A DNA stretch of 36,537 nucleotides from Neocallimastix lanati (nom. inval.) (lineage: Eukaryota; Neocallimastigomycota; Neocallimastigomycetes; Neocallimastigales; Neocallimastigaceae), in contig JACVTC010000170.1 of assembly GCA_016946835.1 (NCBI GenBank), positions 302,501-339,037 of the forward strand, given 5' to 3'. The notes under the pieces are model-generated. The model had not been told where the DNA came from. It worked only from the letters and a program-made list of their open reading frames with translations, and ran no database searches. This document shows, in pieces, positions 33,827 through 36,537 of the stretch; position 1 is the first letter of the stretch, and each line of letters opens with the position of its first letter. The translations under genes were made by a program, and so were the position numbers.

Positions 33827-34257
33827 TGTAAAGAATTATAATTATTTTTCAAAATAATTATTATTCTTTATTAAAAAATTAATATTTAAAGTTTATTATT
33901 TTATAAAATTTTATGAATAATTTTATTAATTATGTCACATAGTAATTATTAATTAATGTTATTGTTTTAAAATTTATTTACATTAAATTAAATTATCAAT
34001 AATTAATATATTAAATTATAATAATGAATTATTGTATTAAAATAATGATAAATTCTATTTAATTAAGAAAAATTAAATTGTATTAAAATGATAATTTTAT
34101 TTAATCAAGAAATAATTAAATAATATTATTTCTTGGACTTTTAATTAAGATAATTAAAAAGAATTAATTATTTAATTATACTTGTGATTAAATATTAATA
34201 AAATTAATATATAATTAGTTAATAAGTTTTCTCCCTTATTCGGGTTTTCTTATTAAC
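33827..34257 (+). repeat. Truncated 3' LTR of element 3
   Basis: Matches the first half of the 5' LTR with fewer than ten differences, up to CTTATTAACT. Beyond that it stops matching; the promoter, R and U5 are missing. Confidence 0.9.
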
Positions 34258-34768
34258 TGTAACGAATATTGGAATATCCGTGTTTTAAAGAGTGTAACAC
34301 AATAGGTAAGCACTTTTGATTAATAAGTAATTTGGTTTTTTAAAATATAGTTTTATTAATTAAGAGATTTAAAAATATTAATTATAAAGATTAATTATTG
34401 TAATATTTCGAATTACTTATTAATTAATTCAATAATTAATAAAAACACAATTTTTTAAAAAATATTTTTTTTTTGGCTGCGAAATTCACTCCTATTTATA
34501 GTTTTTCAAAATTTAAATCCATAAAAATTTAAAACCATAAAATCATTAAAAAGTTTCATAAAAATTGATTATTTTCGGTTAAAAAGAATCTAAAAGAAAT
34601 AATGATAAAAGATAAATTAAAATAGAATTTCTATCTGATTTGTTTCTATTAATTTCTAAGAATTTCTTTTGTTAATTTTTTACAGAAATTTATACAGAAA
34701 CAAATACAGAAACAAATACAGAAATGAAGTATAAAAATTCTTTAAAATTTAAATGATATAAAATTTTA
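34258..34768. other. Unassigned segment, possible start of another LTR
   Basis: It starts TGTAACGAATATTGGAATATCC exactly where the 3' LTR of element 3 breaks off. That would fit the 5' edge of another LTR, but I could not find a CA end or a matching target duplication. A TACAGAAACAAA repeat (about three copies) lies near 34690-34725. No open frame. Confidence 0.35.
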
Positions 34769-34839
34769 GTAAAGGTGTGAGTCGAACCCTAGTGTTTCAG
34801 GCTGAGGTCATAGTGACTAACCACTATGCCAGCATTCTA
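34769..34839 (-). pseudogene. tRNA-like Pol III unit (degenerate)
   Basis: On the minus strand an A box TGGCATAGTGG (34831-34821) and a B box GTTCGACTC (34787-34779) have the same 30-base AGTGGTTA-to-GTTCG spacing as a tRNA. CATAGTG and CACTATG form a hairpin like an over-long D arm. Acceptor and T stems pair poorly, so a working tRNA is unlikely. It shares layout and a CTCAG block with the unit at 24195. LTR A begins 14 bases upstream of its 5' end. Confidence 0.5.
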
Positions 34840-34852
34840 ATTTCTAGTTTTT

Positions 34853-35344
34853 TGATAAGAATGTACTAAATAATGCATTCTTAATTAAATCTACGATTTA
34901 TTTCTAATACATTATGTGTACATTATTATTTTGTACTTTAATAAATTTTTAAATCCAAAGATCAAAAATTAAATCAAAAATTATATTAAACTTTATATTT
35001 TATATTAAATCTATATTAATAGTAATATTTTTATATATTTAAAAACTTATATTAGCAATATTAATAATAAATCTTATTTTTTTTATATTAATAATGAAAA
35101 TTTATATTAATAATATTTTTATATATTGATAATTAAAAATTTATATATTATATTTTAACTTTTTATTATAAAATTTATATCGAAATGTTTTATTTTATAT
35201 TGAAAAATATTTTATTTTATTAAAAACCTTTATATTAGAATAGTATTTTTATTTTTATTTGAATATTTTAACAGATTGTAATAAAAATTATAGCCAATTA
35301 AATAAATTCTTATTAGTAATATTTTAGATATTTTAAATAAATAA

Positions 35345-35397
<53 letters not shown>

Positions 35398-35695
35398 TTT
35401 TATTAATATTATAAATGTATTTTATTTATATTGTTATAATTAAATTTTATATAATTAATTATAAAAATCAATTTAAATTTAATAGTTTTTATAAAAAAAA
35501 AAAAAAAAAAAATAAAATGTAATTTAGTGGCAAGAACAACTTTTATGCCTTGAAAAAAGTATAAATAGTTGTAAATTTTGCTACTAATTTTTAAATATCA
35601 TCAAATAAATTTAATAAAATAAATAAATAAAATAAATAAATAAATAAAATTTGTGTTCCTTACTTATTTTTATTTAATTCTCTAAAACCTTAACA
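34853..35695 (+). repeat. LTR family A, apparently solo
   Basis: Reverse-complement relative of 4798-5599, running TGATAAGAATG to CCTTAACA. The flanking five bases are TTTTT and TTTAT, one mismatch from a duplication. TATAAATA is at 35560-35567. An A49 run (35347-35395) replaces a short T run of the left copy. Confidence 0.85.
35347..35395. repeat. A49 homopolymer within LTR A
   Basis: Forty-nine A residues. The other copy of this LTR has about nine T at the matching place, so the run has expanded or is a sequencing artefact. Confidence 0.85.
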
Positions 35696-35700
35696 TTTAT

Positions 35701-36537
35701 ATGGTGGAGATATCGGGGAATTAAATAGAAATAATAGTAAATAACATAGATTTTTTTTAATTTTTTTTATTTTATATTGATAAACAAGTAAGTCGTTAAT
35801 CCTTGATTAACCTATGGCGCTTGTTTGATATATATATATAAAAAAAAAAAAAATTTTTTTAAATAAGTAAAATTAAGATTCTAAAAAAACAAATTTTGTA
35901 AAATTATAACAAGGAGCGGATAGAGCTCATACACAGTGTATTCTCAGATAGCAAACAAATTAACTCTATTCATAGTAGGTTATTGAATAGTAGTTAATTT
36001 GGAGATTAATTGGAAAGTAGACGAAGGTATTTGGTTACCGACCCGGTAATAATAGTTCAGCCTTCAACGTTTCAACACACGAAGGTGCGGGTACTTTCCA
36101 AGCACTGGCGAATAAGGAGCTTACGTCACCGAAGGCGTAAGATTGTTTTTTTTATATATATTTTTTTTTACTTTTCTTTGTGCTAGTTATAAGGACTTTA
36201 TTATATAAAGTATCAGACTTTGGCTAACTTCGCCATTTAAATTTTTTTTATTTTTTTTATTACTGATACTTTATTTGTTTAATAATTCCTGTAAAAGAAT
36301 CTTAATTTACTTTGAAAATATTTGTGTTTTTAGTTAATTTTTATTAGTTAATAAAAAATATTATTGAATACTTTTAAAATTTTTTTATTCCGTACATAGA
36401 TTATCGGATTAAGTTTATCCTACATAGTAATTGGGCTAGTGGGCTCTGAACTGCTATATTTTATATTGAATATAGTAATCGTGGCACACGCGTGGCATGA
36501 CACCATTAGGTAAGCTGCACGTCAGACAGTGTGTACT
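35701..36537. other. Unidentified, less AT-rich right end with inverted repeats
   Basis: Between about 35910 and 36145, and again near 36420-36537, base composition is clearly more balanced than elsewhere. CTTACG/CGTAAG (36120-36125, 36136-36141), TTACC/GGTAA near 36036 and AAAGTATCAG/CTGATACTTT (36207-36216, 36263-36272) can form stems. On the minus strand 36142-36035 is open for 35 codons, with an ordinary-looking composition (SYAFGDVSSLF, KVPAPS). It could be an exon, a repeat or a structured RNA; I do not recognise it. Confidence 0.35.

Larger units (their letters stand above)
30058..34257 (+). mobile_element. Element 3: gag-less, truncated Ty3/gypsy element
   Basis: A complete 838-bp 5' LTR (30058-30895, preceded by CATAA) is followed by a 13-base self-primer site, then almost at once by RT. 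Gag and protease are missing. Pol is broken twice. A purine tract CTAAGAGAGG (33814-33823) precedes the 3' LTR (33827-34257), which keeps only its first 431 bases. LTR differences in the shared part are few but visible, so it is older than element 2. Confidence 0.9.

Noticed and set aside
30058-34257. Reading the 32257 frameshift in element 3 as a programmed site.
   Set aside because: It falls inside RNase H with no slippery heptamer or stem-loop, and a nonsense codon follows further on, so mutation is the simpler explanation.
4798-35695. The outer inverted pair (4798-5599 and 34853-35695) looks like 0.8-kb terminal inverted repeats of one 31-kb Maverick/Polinton-like element.
   Set aside because: Both are LTRs with TG...CA ends and a TATA box, and one is attached to a gypsy pol. 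No Polinton genes lie between them, and the flanking bases do not form a shared target duplication.

Overview
The window is extremely AT-rich eukaryotic DNA with short GT-AG introns and Ty3/gypsy retrotransposons. It most resembles a repeat-rich, AT-rich early-diverging fungus such as an arbuscular mycorrhizal (Glomeromycotina) genome. That assignment is inference from composition, intron style and element type. The left 2.6 kb holds the 5' part of one host gene on the minus strand: ten exons with perfect phase continuity, encoding a protein that matches the N-terminal half of the chromatin-remodelling scaffold CECR2.

Almost everything else is a dense graveyard and nursery of LTR retrotransposons. 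Element 1 (4798-about 10755, minus) is a decayed gypsy element with a zinc-knuckle Gag, protease, RT, RNase H and integrase. Element 2 (17774-24134, plus) is complete and looks young: 651-bp LTRs that appear identical, a perfect AGAAG target-site duplication, an open gag, and an open pol ending in a chromodomain. Element 3 (30058-34257, plus) has a full 5' LTR and primer site, but gag and protease are deleted, pol carries one frameshift and one stop, and the 3' LTR is truncated. Between them lie LTRs of five families (called A-E here). Several have perfect 5-bp duplications: B at 10756 (TTATT) and 24740 (AATCA), C at 17033 (AGAAG) and 29290 (ATTTA), D at 13342 (CATAA). Two degenerate tRNA-like units (24195-24273 plus; about 34769-34839 minus) carry Pol III A and B boxes at normal tRNA spacing.

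How the parts work together. Elements 1 and 2 both have a textbook -1 ribosomal frameshift site at the gag/pol junction: heptamer U_UUA_AAC or A_AAA_AAC, the gag stop codon inside a 7-8 nt spacer, then a GC-rich stem-loop. Elements 2 and 3 lack an obvious tRNA primer site. Instead the bases just after the 5' LTR are perfectly complementary (11 and 13 nt) to a sequence 34-37 nt downstream of the LTR TATA box, that is, to the predicted 5' end of their own RNA. This is the self-priming layout known from fission-yeast Tf1. The same TATA-to-R module is present in the LTRs of families B, C, D and E.

The LTRs are also joined in chains with the same 5-bp target reused at successive junctions: CATAA in several relative orientations, and AGAAG on both sides of LTR C and again after element 2. 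Two of the insertion sites lie about 14 and 55 bp upstream of the tRNA-like units. The best candidate for something undescribed is therefore a group of self-primed, frameshift-using gypsy elements whose integrase repeatedly re-uses the same target, possibly Pol III-linked or LTR-edge-linked.

The remaining stretches are AT-rich non-coding DNA with microsatellites, plus two small GC-richer structured islands (28515-28564 and about 35910-36280) that I could not identify.
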